DNA of 64,000 nucleotides from Phallus indusiatus (taxonomy: Eukaryota > Basidiomycota > Agaricomycetes > Phallales > Phallaceae). The notes below the pieces were generated by a model. The model saw nothing but the letters and a program-made list of their open reading frames with translations. It did not search any database and was not told where the DNA came from. This document shows positions 47,586 to 59,933 of the stretch, piece after piece; position 1 is the first letter of the stretch; every line of letters begins with the position of its first letter. A program made the position numbers and the translations under genes. The stretch is from the NCBI GenBank assembly GCA_027605045.1, contig JAQFWX010000027.1, forward strand, positions 186,001-250,000, in the 5' to 3' direction.

Positions 47586-49358
47586 ATGTTCAATCCATCC
47601 GTCTTCACGCGTCCTCCTTTCGAAATTCTTAGGGAAATAGTTATTTTCGCTTACGTTTACATACCGGAGCCATACGAGCCTAGAGACGAATACGAATTGA
47701 ATCTACAAGTGATATCGCCTCCCATAACTGCATCGCATGTATGTTGTTCGTGGAGACACCATCTTCTGTTGGACTCCACATTGTGGGCATGCATTATGAT
47801 CCCACAAATCAAACCTAATGGAATAATGGAGCTTCTCCGTCGTTCGGAACGTTCCTGCTCGTTAAACGTTTTTATTTCACTGAAGGATAATCGCACACTG
47901 AATTAGGGTGACGCGGACACTTCAAGTGTTCTTTTCCCACTTTTTGAGCAGATCCATCGATTTGAGCTGCTGCATTTGGTGGTTTACACTCACGACCATA
48001 TTCTTGGCCCTGATTCACCCGATTATTTGCGGACATACATCACTCATACGCTATCATTTATTCAAAAACCCGCGCCCAGACTGAAAACGTTTCGTTTTTG
48101 GTACGAAAGTCTCATTCACCCTCTTCCAGAAACATATTTAGACAGTTTGTTTGCCGGAGAAGCACCCAATCTCGAACGTTTACAGCATCTTTTTTCCGGA
48201 GATTTTCGAGAATTGAATTGTCCTTTATTCCATAACCTTTCAGAATTGTACATCACTGTAACCCAAACTGTCGTTAATTTTGGTCGGTTTCTCGATCTTA
48301 TCGAATTGACACCTAACCTCAGGTTGCTCTGGTTTTATGGCGATTGGGCTTCGGATGTTGAAATCCTGTCGGAATTTTCTCCTTCCCGCGAAGTTCAGTT
48401 GCCCTCCTTTAAAAGGCTCATGCTCGACGCAGGTCACGTAACCGAATTTAGGGACTTGTTCTTGACTCATGTAAATTTTCCTGACGATCTTAAATGGTGG
48501 GTTTCAACCCGGCAGTCTCTTCAGACGTATTATCACCACGAGCCTCACCCTCAAGAGTTTCTTAACCTTCTGCCTGCCACGCACTTTACATCTCTTCAAA
48601 TACAATTTCACGTTCGAGACGAGTCATTTCTGAGCGTAACCTTTGAGGAAGAACATCACGATCCGATCTATCTCAATCAATTTACGCACAGCAGGCTCGT
48701 GTAACTATACGACAACATACATGAATTAATGGAGTTATGGGAGTCACTGATGTCGCATATCGAGCCATTATGTTTTCTGATCCACCTGTCTCTCGAATTC
48801 GAGGCTTCCTTGGAATATTGGAAGATATTTCCAAAGGTTTTCCTGTGGATGTGGAATCTCGAAAACCTGACAATTAAACAAAACTCCACGGTATATCCTC
48901 CCCCTAGTCCTCACACTGATGATGTCGACCCGTATTTGGGATGCCTATCTGCGTTAATACCAAGTCCAGAAAAATTGGCGGCTTAGGAGTATAAGGAGTT
49001 CAACACGAATCCCAACAGCGCCGAAAGTATAATATGGGATTCCAACTTGGACTCAATTGACTCGGACTCGGATGATTCTCATGGGTCCAGGCAATCAGAT
49101 TATGTCCCATCATTGACTCTCGCGACTGCATTTCCTTGCCCGTTCTCACAAAAGCTGACGATGGAACTAAAGTTCCTCACCAAAGCCCAAGTCTCCGTTC
49201 TTCTTGTTTGCCACAACAGACAGCTAGAGGAAGGATATCCTCTTCGAATAAATGTTCGCTGCGAAGGAATGGAAGAAAGCGTCGAACATATTCTCCCACA
49301 GACCGGAGATACAGATGGTACCATTCAGATTTTAGTTGTCTCGTTTAATTGGAGATAA
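47586..49358 (+). pseudogene. F-box protein frame interrupted by three in-frame stops
   Basis: One reading frame runs from MFNPSVFTRPPFEILREIVI (ATG at 47586) to FNWR and a stop at 49356-49358. It contains TAG at 47904-47906, TAA at 48702-48704 and TAG at 48984-48986 but no frame change. The start is an F-box (PPFEILREIV...SHVCCSWRHHLLLDSTLWA). The remainder is a leucine-rich, divergent LRR-like region of the kind common in mushroom F-box proteins (PRLKTFRFWYESL, APNLERLQHLF, ELTPNLRLLWFYG, VQLPSFKRLMLDAG). No GT...AG pair neatly removes each stop, and the sequence on both sides of each stop continues the same protein style. All three stops could come from single C-to-T changes of Gln codons. 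Most simply a recent pseudogene; the first 106 codons could still give an F-box-only peptide. Compare the intact F-box gene at 58671-59933. Confidence 0.7.
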
Positions 49359-50655
49359 ATAACAATTCTAGAGCCATAAACAGTGTTTCTGTCCTTCGTG
49401 GTGAGTAACTCAAGCTAACAGAGCTGAGTAATCTTTCGTTGATATTGATTTTTCAAAGACTTTATACGGGTTTCCCTTTCATTCAACAAACCGAATAAAT
49501 TGAGTTTAGTTTGTAATATCTGTATGAAGAAATCAAATCCTTGACATCGCTTGATGAATGAAAATAGCCTGACGGATGGCGAATATGTCCCCATACTTCG
49601 TCGAACTAGCCTATTTTTAAGTCGTATTCGTGCAAACAAACAATAACCATAAATACCTCTGCAGAGAACCACCCACACGTCATATCTGCAGAGAAAGTCT
49701 AGTGCACGTTGCGGTGCAGATAGGCTATAATAGTGTAAGCTGAAGAGAAGAGAAGAGGAAAGGTGGCGTTTGACATACGTAAAAAAGGGTTCATAACATC
49801 ATTCTATGTAATACAACACATCTTTCCTAGTTAGTATGCGTCTGACTGATTCAACATGTCCTATTGTCGAACGGTAGATGATGATTCCGCATCAGGCGCG
49901 TGAAACGTAAAGTTACGTTCAAGTGCAGAGAATAATCACTACAGAAGTTTGGAAATTTAGAGCAGACTAAATTGTCCCATTTGATAGCCTTCATTAGTCT
50001 CTTGAAAGCCGAAATGAAATGTCACATCAGAGCACGTCAGAAGACATGCAAAGATGTCAGCAGCGAAGTTCGGAAAAAGCTACAGAACTCGAAAAAGGAA
50101 GCCGCAGAAACTTCCAAGAAGCTGATATATTCTTTTTACTAAACATTCTTTCGGCCTTTTAAGAACCAAGTACCATCGCTCTCTTCAATTCAGCATTCGG
50201 ATTGAGAACCTTTGTACGCCAAGATGAATGCCTGTGTTGTGTCCAATCAATTAATCATGATGGTCTGCGATCCGACTGAGTCAGCCAAAAGATCACTAAT
50301 GCGGATTTTGATGTGCATGAACCGAAATTTGATACATACCTTTCGGCTTTCGAGCTTAGAACAGGAATATCAAGTATTCAGTTTTGTCTGAGAATGAACA
50401 GTTCCGAGCCATATATTGCCGATATGTACGTTTTGGAGCATTCGTACAGCTGCCGTAAGTGGCGGTTGTATTGCTGATTAGCCGACTAAGAAGATTAGGC
50501 GTTCACTTCGGACGTCTGACATGACCGATCTGACATGTGAACGCCGTAAAATTCAATAGTCCTAATACCAGACGTGTCAATGTGTTTCATAATACCAAGT
50601 TGGACATCACGCACATAAAAGCGAGTAAAACTCACTGGGAAGATTATCCGAAGAA
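49359..50655. other. Intergenic stretch
   Basis: About 1.3 kb between the F-box pseudogene and the HsbA-like gene. The - strand frame 49415-49678 has no motif. Nothing else is seen. Confidence 0.5.
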
Positions 50656-51524
50656 ATGATTCTTGCTTTTACCGTCCTCCTTGTTACATCTCTGACCATT
50701 TTCGTATCTCCAGCAACGGTGAATACGAAGAGGGCGTCCAGCGCTGCAACAGTTCTGTCTGATGTTAACGAGCTGGTAGCGGATGTGGTACGCCTTCTTG
50801 AATAGTTTTTTCGTCTTCTGGGATTCCCTGATGATGAAGTTTCAGTCGGACTTGAATACCGCGATCAATAGTATACCTCTGACTGGATCCAGTCTTGGTA
50901 GTGTAGTCGTGCGTCATCGTATAAGCTTTTTTACAAGGACTCCGAGTTAATCCTATGCAACGTTTAGACGGCAGGAATAAACGGACTGAACGTGATAGTG
51001 ACATTGTCTCAGTTGACTTCAGATGTTGAGGTGATAACGATTTATACTTTCGAAGCGATATTGAATAGTGATTGGGTTATAGAACCTTGGAACACCAGTT
51101 GACCTTACGGACGCCGAAACAATTTTGAGTCAGATGACGACGCTTCAACCACAAGTAATCAGCATCATAGAAGCATTTCAAGCCAGGAAAAACACAGTAG
51201 AAAATGCACTTACTGGAGCTGGATTCTTTGCATTAACCAATTTTGAAAATCTCATCAATGTGAGCAAGCAATTTATACTTGGACAATGACATTGAACAGT
51301 GACATTATAACGTGTTTAGGCCATGATTCAAGCGATGCAGAATGCGGCACCTGTACGTTTTTTGTTATGGGAATTCTAAGGTGGAAGAGTATGCTAACTG
51401 ACGTTTTCAGCCTGGAATAAGTCAGGCAACTATAGCAACTTTGAAGAGTGGTATTGATGCAGCACTGACAGCTGCGTTAGCGGCCTTTCCGTCTTGTAAT
51501 TCTTTGATTAGTATAAGCCTGTAA
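50656..51524 (+). CDS. Secreted HsbA-like (hydrophobic surface binding protein A) protein
   Basis: Small secreted protein of the HsbA family, which in Aspergillus binds hydrophobic surfaces and recruits hydrolases. Exons: 50656-50787, 50968-51030, 51083-51259, 51320-51352 and 51411-51524. The first residues, MILAFTVLLVTSLTIFVSP, form a clear signal peptide. The mature part is helical and Thr/Ala/Leu/Gln-rich: SSAATVLSDVNELVADV, AGINGLNVIVTLSQLTSDVE, NLGTPVDLTDAETILSQMTT, LQPQVISIIEAF, FFALTNFENLIN, AMIQAMQNAAP and SGIDAALTAALAAF, ending with PSCNSLISISL. Every intron is in phase 0. Intron 1 is 180 bp, longer than its neighbours, so a small extra exon is possible. Total length about 170 residues, as in the family. 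The role in surface attachment is inferred from the family only. Confidence 0.75.
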
Positions 51525-51743
51525 AGAGGATCGGACTCGGAACGATTGGAAAAACAAGTTGTGTGTACTCGGAGTTTTAACTTACTAAAGTTCCGGTTCG
51601 GCAACTAGCGGTGTGAATGTTCTGACTTCAGGTCAACGTCATCTAGTAGCTTGAAAAGATATTCATTGTGAAAGAAACAGAACAGCGTCATTTTATCGGT
51701 CCGTGTTTGCAAAAGCAAATGGCACATTGAACGAAGTGGGTCC

Positions 51744-53772
51744 ATGCTTTTAGGACTCCGCTTCGAAAAAGCGGAAAGCCGAACGGCTTTTCTGAACGGC
51801 TTCTTGACCCTGCTTGGACTCCCTGTGGACTGTGCTATGTTCTTCCTAAATAGCCTTCCATCCTCTTTGAGTGTTATTCAATACTTTCTCTCGCTCTTAC
51901 TATCGGATAATCAAACAGTTACAATACAGGAGCAGGAGCGTCTCCTCTTACATACGTCGAAAGCCAAGGTCTCGTTGCCAGTGGACAACCCTACTCAGTC
52001 ATTCTGGACGCATGGCGATAGAAATGCTAATCCTTTAGCAACAGAGGGAAGCGATGGACCATTATCAGAGAACGTCGACATTGCCATCATTGGTTCTGGG
52101 ATTACTGGTATTAGTGTGGCCTATCATCTGAGCCAGTCATTACATTTGCTCGACTTTCCGGTGACAATTGCGGTCATTGAAGCTCGAAATTTCTGTCAGT
52201 CTTCGTTGGATTACCTGTGTAAACATTTCTTATTCAAGTTCTTTGAAAGGTTCTGGTGCAACTGGTTCGTCGGCGGCTTCAAGCCCTAGACCCTAGTTGT
52301 CCGGTTCATGAGACTGACGAGCTACGACTAGGACGAAACGGCGGACATCTCACACCTGTCATCTTTGAAGGCTTTCACCAGAGTGAATTTCAATATGGGA
52401 CAAATGAAGCTCTTCGATTTTTGGACCTCGAAAATCATACCGTAAATGCTCTACTTTCGTTTATAACCCAACAGAAGATTGCTGGCGACATCGACTTGGT
52501 TCATGGGCCTCACGCTAAATTTCTCTTTAGTGATGAAGAAAAAGATAGGCTTGATGTCGATTATGAAGCCGCAAATGCCTCTCATCGTGCCGATCTGACC
52601 TCCGTTCGCTTTCTTTCTAATACAAGCACAAGTATTGTTCGTTTTAGATCTATAGATAAAATTTCGACTTTGAGTGTCTAATTAGGTTCAAGGCATACGG
52701 ACCAAACTATCCTTCTATTGAGTTTTCGGGTAATAACGTATGGCCGCTGAAGCTTGTAACCGAGTTGTTCAAAGCAGCACGTAGTAAGTATCTAAGTCAT
52801 TCTTAATTCTTCTACTGATAGACAAAACCAGAAACTATCCAGAGTACATTTGGCGATTCCGAGCTTATCTTACATACCCAAACCCCGGTTTTGGATATCA
52901 TTGGTCTTGACCCGCAGCAGGATACTAGTGGTACGCCTCTTCCGAAGCAATGGAGGCTCAAAACACCTAGAGGTGATATCAACACGCACATAATCATTCA
53001 TGCCACAAACGCCTATGCTGGATATTTACTACCTTTTCTTGCACCCGGCGAGAGTAACCGGAGTATAACCCCTACTCGTGGCCAGGTGATTGCTACCAGA
53101 GCTTCGGTTCCCGCATATCATTTCAGGAAAGGCAATTTCGATGCCAATAATGGATTTGAGTATTGGTTCTCCCGTCCTGTTGCAGACCCTTTGATAGACA
53201 AACCCCTCGTGATTCTGGGTGGCGCACGAGATGCTGCAGCACCAGGATACGAGACGGGAATCACCGATGATTCGACAATAAACGCCAACGTATCCAAAAC
53301 ACTTCGAGGTTTCTTACCTCGTTTATACCCTAAAGGATGGTTCGCTGAGGACGGGGAACCCGAAATGGAATGGGTAATTTTTGACTTGTATAATTGTCGC
53401 TCAATTCCGACTCATTTTGGATAGACGGGAATAATGGGCTACACGCAGTCGTCATCACCTGTGGTTAGTGATCTCCTTTGTCTATTTCTTGCCGGTATTT
53501 AGTGCTCAACTACGCAGGTGGGATCGGTGTTGGACTACTATGACGGCACCTTCCTCAATGGTCAATACATTTCTGCTGGGTATACAGGTCACGGGATGCC
53601 CAGAGCGTATGGGTGGTACGTCTCTTCGCGTGATGCTTCATGTACATGTATCCATTTATTGTACTTTAGCGCGGAAGCTTTGGTGCAAATGATTATATCT
53701 GACATCCGACAGCAACAATGGACTCCTCCCAGTTGGTTTCCAAGAAGCTATCTTACTGATTTTGCCAAGTGA
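51744..53772 (+). CDS. FAD-dependent oxidoreductase, DAO (D-amino-acid oxidase/glycine oxidase-like) family
   Basis: Flavoenzyme that would oxidise an amine or amino acid. Exon 1 starts MLLGLRFEKAESRTAF; the in-frame ATG at 51837 is an alternative. It carries NPTQSFWTHGDRNANPL and the Rossmann dinucleotide motif DIAIIGSGITGISVAYHLSQ, then VIEARNF. A small exon is spliced in to give ARNFCSGATGRNGGHLTP, the hallmark of this fungal subgroup, with two introns close together (donors near 52193 and 52267). Later exons read AYGPNYPSIEFSGNNVWPL, THIIIHATNAYAGYLLPF, ITPTRGQVIATRA, FEYWFSRP, KPLVILGGARDAA, GIMGYTQSSSP and AGYTGHGMPRAYG (C-terminal FAD contact), then the C-terminal helix AEALVQMIISD. 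One intron appears to run from 52636 to the acceptor in TTCAAG near 52690. No essential piece is missing. Substrate unknown. Confidence 0.82.
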
Positions 53773-55212
53773 TATTTGGGGTGACGGGTTCATTCCTTTT
53801 TTTCTCATGAGACAAGCGTGTCTAGCTTGTCAATAATGTTTGATAATGACTGAGAGATAATAATACCATTTTGACTTCGGTTGATTCCGGGGCAAATGAC
53901 ATACTATGGCAGGCGTGACCGGTTGACCAGTAAAATTCGAGACGACAACTAACACGTTTTGCTCTGGAAAACTGAATTAATCTTTGACAATAGGCCTTTG
54001 CCATCTTTTTGTTAACAAAATCTGTGCGGATTAGAAACGATAGACATTGAAGAACAAGGAATAGGAACGAAAGCTTGCACCGACAGGAACCTGCTGGATA
54101 GGAGGCTTATATTTAGTGACTCATGCGGACGCAGCCTAAAGCTCAATTCACTAAGAAGCTAATCTTTGGACATATATTGCAACCCAACATCCCCTGATCT
54201 GATTTGGTATCAAAGTGATCCTCGCCGCATTTGTGAAGCTTTCGTCGGTGTTCCAAATCCCGTATTCCCGATTTCCGTCGGCTTCAATTTTCATTCTTAG
54301 CGGTCTTAGAACCGTTTCTCTTTACGTGTTTATGACTTATGCTTCGATGATATCGAAGATTCTCGAGCCTCAAACCTGAAAAGGTGCTTGACTTTGTCGT
54401 TTAAGCCGGTAAGGTACATCAAATACATGTATTACCTCTCGTGCCGTCCAAAAAAAACAATATTTTAATGCAGAGTCTCTCTGCTTACAATATTGTATTG
54501 TTGGTTATTGGTTTCTGGCAAAATCGCTTATCATCAGATGGTGCGGTGCACTGAAAACTCTCTGGTGCAATGAGGCAGAAATCGAGCGCTTCCAACCACT
54601 TTGCGTTAAGATCTGAAACTTCTTTGCCTGATCTTTCCTCTCAGTCACCGTCGTCCAAATGATCAAACATACATGACTTTGTTTCATAATTGGGTGAGGG
54701 ATATTTCCATTCTGTGACTTTCTGAAACGATGCTACCACATTCTCCACTACTCGCATATTGCAGGAATGTTGAGGATGAGTCAGGCACTAAGCGGGTCTT
54801 CGGTTACACACCAAATTAATATCACGACTCCGTAGATAGTTATCTTCATTCTTAAGAATCGTGCGGAAAAGCGTAGTCACGACAGGTTACGACATAGTGC
54901 ACACAAATGTATGTTGTACATTAAGGTCTGGTGTCCAAACTACATTTCCCCTCTCGCAAGTTACTATTATCGGCGCGAAAATTTCGATCAGACAGTATTT
55001 TAAGGTTTAAAGTTTATCATCGATGATCGATGATCATCATGTAAAGTCGCCGTTTCCTCGTGTTTTTGGACAGAACTTTGATGTTGCGTTTGACTTGACG
55101 AATATTACGTATACTGGTCGCGTCGAGGTTCTCAATTCTCTTGGTCGATAATGCCCTTGGCCCGGCGTCTTCAAGTTGAGCATATACTTATAAGAAGTAT
55201 TCAAGTTGATCG
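53773..55212. other. Intergenic stretch
   Basis: About 1.4 kb between the flavoenzyme and the VIT/vWA gene. Only short motif-free frames are present. A small self-overlapping CGATGATCGATGATCATCATG cluster near 55019-55040 and TATACTTATAAG near 55184 lie just upstream of the next gene and may be part of its promoter. Confidence 0.45.
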
Positions 55213-58200
55213 ATGACATCTCTACCTGACATATTCGACCTGAAAGTGCTCAGCTTGCTTCTCCCTCCTCATATGAATATGACTGATCCTCCCTGTTCTG
55301 GAGTCGTGTATAACGACGGAAAGACATGGTTGCCGCTCGTAGACTTAAATGTTCACGTCTCCATCGTCGATACGTCGAGCAGAACCATTCTGACCCAAAC
55401 ATATGTTTATGAAGGATCGCATATGTTACAGGATGCGTATTATATTTTCCCGCTGCCCCCCGATGCTGCCGTCTGCGGCTTTCAAATGAAAACAAACGAC
55501 GGGACTTCTATGCAGGGCGTGGTCAAGGAAGTCAGTGAAGCACGGCAAGATTACGAGGAAGCCAAACGAACAAATAGAATGGCTAGCCTGCTAGAACAAT
55601 TCAGGCAAGATAGTGCGTCTCTGTGCCAAGTTATCTTTTAATAAAATCGGTTTACATTTATCGAAATTGACCTTTTTTTAAGTTTTCGTCTTATCATTAG
55701 GATCCTTTTTGCCACGGACGGAGATCGTTATATCCATTTCAGTTAGTCATTCTGCTTATATGAAAGATTTATAAAAATTCAGCATTGTTTTCCTACAGTT
55801 TGTGATGGGGTTATCCTCTCATAATGATAAAGATGACTCTGTGCGGTTTCTATTGCCCACATACGTCGGGCATCGTTATGGCGTTCCACCATCCAGTAAA
55901 CTATACACACTGAATGGCACCAGTCATACCTCTGGTCTTTCATTTGCCTTGGACGTGCAAATGTCCGGAGAAATTTTGGACGTCCGTTCAAATTACTGTC
56001 TTGAAGATGTTCCATCTTCCACGAAATACGCATGTCAGAAGCGATTCAAAAGCGATCAAACGATCCTTCATAAAGCTTTCATGATCATTATTCAATCCGT
56101 GGGATTAGATATTCCTCGTTGTTTTTCAGAAACTTGTGAAGAAACCGGGACGGCGGCCTTATCACTCACTCTGGTGCCACGATTTGATTCTGCAGATATT
56201 TCATCTCCAAGCCAGTTTATTTTTCTGATTGATCACTCCGGAAGTATGTCAATAGACAGAAAGATGGAGGAAGCCAAAGAAGCACTGAAAATCCTCCTCC
56301 ATACCATTCCGCAAAAAAACTCCTGGTTCAACGTATACGCTTTTGATCACACCTTGTTACCGCTATGGAATACAAGTCAAAGATACGATAGCACGACGTT
56401 TGATAGAGCGGTGGGTTATGTTTGCCACCGTGTTGGGTGGATTAGCCATACTGAAAAAGTTTATCGAAAAGCTGAAATTCACCCAAGGCCTTCAACCGGA
56501 AGGCGGTACTGAGCTTTTATCAGCTCTTCCCACTGTTCTGCATAATCGGATGATCAATATTCCAACGAATCTCTTTGTTTTAACCGATGGACAAGTACGT
56601 TGTTATATGTTTCCGAGTTATTGACAATTATTATCTATACATTGTTCATATATATTTAGGTCATAAACCCCCAGGGGTGCATCAATGTTGTAAAGAATGC
56701 CGTAGCGACCTCGGTTTCCCGCAGTCCCATAAGGGTTTTTACCTTAGCATTCGGCCACGATGCTTCAATGGCATTATGTGAAGGTTTAGCCATAGCCGGA
56801 AATGGTTTTTGTTCGATTGCTTCGGAGGGAAAGCAATTGATGAAGGAATGCATGAATGCGATGAACAAAATGATGTCCAATCAACTTCGAAGTTTGGAAG
56901 TTGATTGGTGTGTTCCCGGGAAAGTTCATGGTGTGTTATTATTTATTTACCACTGCTATCGCTCCGTTATAAGTCGATATTCTCAGTTCGACAAACACCT
57001 GCACGTATTAATGCCTTTTCCGGTAAACGAACTACAGTTTCAGCGCTGATTCCCAAAGATAAAGTGCCGAGTAACGTTTCTATTTTGGCTACTCGACCAG
57101 ACGGATCAACTTTCAAGTATCATGTTCCCGTTAGAGCCGTTCAAAAGGTTCCATGGAACCTCCCAGACAACTTAACTTTGAATCTGGAAGCTCGGCCGTT
57201 TCTACACGTACTTACAGCTCATAATTTCATTCTTGACCTTGAGCGGGAGATGCCAGGTCTTGAAAGTATCATACACAATTGGACGAAGCTTGATCCGGTT
57301 GCTCGAAGGGATGCAATACAGCAAGAGATAGTCACTTTAGGTCTTCAGTACCAGTTGGCTAGTTCTCGTACTGCATTCATCGCAGTCAATGCGCCCCCAA
57401 CAAGGTCTACCTCGCAAAACAATAAACCACGTGGCGGTCCTCCAAACCCGACAACGGTGAGCTCGGGCCCATTCTTCTTTATAAATATTACTCCCTTACG
57501 CCCGAATACAAGGCCTCGAAGTCAAAGGGGAGGAAAGGGACGAATGCGGGACATTCTTCTCCCAATGCGACTCCTCGGAATTCACAGTCTTCCTCAGCAT
57601 CACCTCTATCACAAACTGGAAATTCACCATCGTCGGTATCCACAAGCAACTCTTATCGAAGCGCTTCGACAAATACTGACAGTTCAACGAGTCCCCCTCC
57701 AATGCCTGGTTCGTTTCCTCTTCAATCTCCTCCTCCTCCCGTTTGTATATTCCAAAAGCCTTCCGGCTCGCCCCCTGTGGATGAAGTAATATACTTTCTC
57801 GGTAAGAACGTACCTCCCGCGGTATTTGTAGCACCTCCGTCTCCTTTGGAGACCGTTTTTTTTATACCTGCCAGGAAACTTTACTCATTCATCACTCGAA
57901 AGTTCTCCAAACTCGGGAATGTCTCGATGACTGGAGGAGTAGCCGAAAGTGAATGGGATAAGCTGAGTCAAGACGCCGACTCTAGTGCTTTTGCAACCAA
58001 ATTCGGAGAAATCGCGCGATTTCAGGAATTTGACGGGAGGTTTTCTAACCTTCGCGAGCTATGTAACTGTTTAGGTTGCATTAGCCCTGGAGCCGGTGCC
58101 AACATTGTACCGCCTGACGTCGATATTCCGGTGACAGCAAACCGAGAGGCTGTCTGGGCAACTGCCTTAGCTCTGGCGTTTTTCCGAAGCAAATTTCCTA

Positions 58201-58316
58201 AAAAATGGCTCGTATGGAAAGACTTTGCAAGAAAGTCGTTGATCTGGGGTGAAAAAGTATACGGTAGTTCGGATAAGTTCGATCTCATCATTGAACGTGC
58301 ACGTTCGTTCTTGTGA
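55213..58316 (+). CDS. VIT and von Willebrand factor A domain protein
   Basis: Inter-alpha-trypsin-inhibitor-like architecture of unknown role in fungi. The start MTSLPDIFDLKVL leads into a VIT domain: VDLNVHVSIVDTSSRTILTQ, YIFPLPPDAAVCGF, GVVKEVSEARQDYEEAK, EQFRQD, SFLPRTEIVISI. A vWA domain follows: SQFIFLIDHSGSMS (MIDAS DxSxS), MEEAKEALKILLHTIP, FNVYAFDHTLLPLW, PEGGTELLSALPTVL, IPTNLFVLTDGQ and RVFTLAFGHDASMALCEG. Then a beta-rich part SALIPKDKVPSNVSILATRPDG, a Ser/Pro-rich disordered linker (about 57500-57750) and a C-terminal PARP4/VWA5-type tail FQEFDGRFSNLRELCN and WKDFARKSL. The frame between FDRAV (56411) and ILKKF (56445) needs an intron of only about 31 nt, or reflects a frame slip. 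The rest joins with ordinary introns. Its function is not predictable beyond protein binding. Confidence 0.78.
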
Positions 58317-58670
58317 TGAGTGATCACTGGCGATATCAGCTTATAATTCTTTTGGCATCGGCGTTATCTCCAGTCTTAGAAAGACGGGGATGACTCCGAT
58401 GCTTTCCATTGTATTTCTCCGAATAAGTAACGTTTACATGATCACAATTTTTCCTATAATCATTATGTACGGAATTACTGAATTATAAGGCCAGAAATTT
58501 TCTATTGAAAGGATATTCACGATCTCTGAGGACACGTGCATGTAAAAAGAATAATAAAATTAGGATAAATAGAGCCTCTACTATGCGTCACGATTAAGAT
58601 CTGGATGTGATATCTACTGGCAGTCCGTAGATAAACAGTTCAATGATAAAAAAAAGAAATACGTGGAAAA
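58317..58670. other. Short tail-to-tail intergenic gap
   Basis: About 350 bp between the convergent stops of the VIT/vWA gene (+) and the F-box gene (-). Nothing is recognised apart from A/T-rich sequence probably used for 3' ends. Confidence 0.6.
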
Positions 58671-59933
58671 TCATCGTCTAAATAAGTACGAGTCTAACGT
58701 CGTGGAAACTAGATGAAATGAATTAATCTTCGGAGTATGCTCCGTTATCATGCTGAGGGAGACCTGATGCTGAGTGTTTGGATAACATGGGTTGGGTAAA
58801 CAATTTGGAATGCGTAATTGAAGAACTGAGGCGGTTTTGGCGAGAACGTCATTCAGCACCTCCAAAGTATTGGCGAGCCCAGCAAATGCTTCATTGAAAT
58901 GCGTCTTGATTTGGAATCTCCTAGCGGGAGAAGAGCTTGATATGTGAAATTCTTGGTCCCATAAATAATCACCGGGTATATCGTCCTGTTCGGTTGAACC
59001 TACGAGATAAAATTTGAAATATCCTGACATGAAGAACGCGTCCAAGGAAATGTGTCGGATAGAAGTGTAGTCGAACCGGAAATCTGATCGAAAGGTGTGG
59101 TTTATCTCGTCGCATATCGTGTAACGATGCAAATTGGGGGTGTGAAGGAAATCAATAAGTGAGATCAAAGAGCTGTTTTCGACGAGGAGGCCTGTCAGTC
59201 CGCGCACTGTTATAGTAGGTAGCCGGGGAAGATCGGTGATTGAGCAACAACGCACGGAGAGAACTCGGAGGTTGTTAAATATACGTATGTGAGTGAAAAA
59301 GTTGAAATAAGAGTCCTGGTCTTCAAAGTAAAGTCTCAATTTTTTGACATTACTGAGGGTGGGTTGAAGAGAGGCCCAGGGTATTTGTGCGCAGCCGAAT
59401 AAGTCAAGTACTTCCAAGTGGTCCGTACCGACGGTGAAGGGAATGCGAAAAAGGTGTCGAACTTTTCTATAATAGTTCCCTTGAAGCCTAAGGTTTCGCA
59501 AAGACGGAAAGGGCTGCGACAACGCATCTTCTATGATATCGACGTTAGGGGTCAGCAGCGTTGCCGTAATCTGTTCAACCCGATGCCCTTGAGTGTTAAG
59601 AACAGACTTGGCCAGAGCAAGCTTTTCTGGACATATGGCAAGTTTATCCTTGATCTCAATTTGGAGCTTGGCTCCATTGGAGCGCCGAAGGACTGTTTTG
59701 ACCAGGTCCGCGCTATTCATGAAGTCAAGTGTGGTCCAAAATGTGCCGTCGTTTATGATAATGTCGCGCCATCGTCGGCAGACCTGGGACAGAGATATTA
59801 TATATTTATATCGCGAGGATGAGAGTTCAAAGGGCCCAAGTGCAAAGATGTAGCAGAGTATCTCTGTCGGAAGGCAATTAATAGGAGACAGGGCGTTTCT
59901 TCTAGACTTGACTTCAGAAATGTTGTTGTCCAT
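58671..59933 (-). CDS. F-box protein with LRR-like C-terminal region
   Basis: Single-exon, intact frame of 420 residues. The F-box is near residues 17-65: SPINCLPTEILCYIFALGP...SLSQVCRRWRDIIINDGTFW, as in substrate receptors of SCF ubiquitin ligases. It is followed by repeated leucine-rich segments without strict LRR spacing (PFPSLRNLRLQGNYY, HLEVLDLFGCAQI, TLSNVKKLRLYF, NLRVLSVRCCSI, TVRGLTGLLVENSSL). The end reads NSFHLVSTTLDSYLFRR. Mushroom genomes have large families of such genes. Target substrate unknown. The broken F-box frame at 47586-49358 belongs to the same general type but is not an obvious close copy. Confidence 0.85.
   Translation of the reverse strand: MDNNISEVKSRRNALSPINCLPTEILCYIFALGPFELSSSRYKYIISLSQVCRRWRDIIINDGTFWTTLDFMNSADLVKTVLRRSNGAKLQIEIKDKLAICPEKLALAKSVLNTQGHRVEQITATLLTPNVDIIEDALSQPFPSLRNLRLQGNYYRKVRHLFRIPFTVGTDHLEVLDLFGCAQIPWASLQPTLSNVKKLRLYFEDQDSYFNFFTHIRIFNNLRVLSVRCCSITDLPRLPTITVRGLTGLLVENSSLISLIDFLHTPNLHRYTICDEINHTFRSDFRFDYTSIRHISLDAFFMSGYFKFYLVGSTEQDDIPGDYLWDQEFHISSSSPARRFQIKTHFNEAFAGLANTLEVLNDVLAKTASVLQLRIPNCLPNPCYPNTQHQVSLSMITEHTPKINSFHLVSTTLDSYLFRR

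Noticed and set aside
55250..55495. - strand frame opposite the VIT domain
   Set aside because: Antisense shadow of a clear VIT domain.
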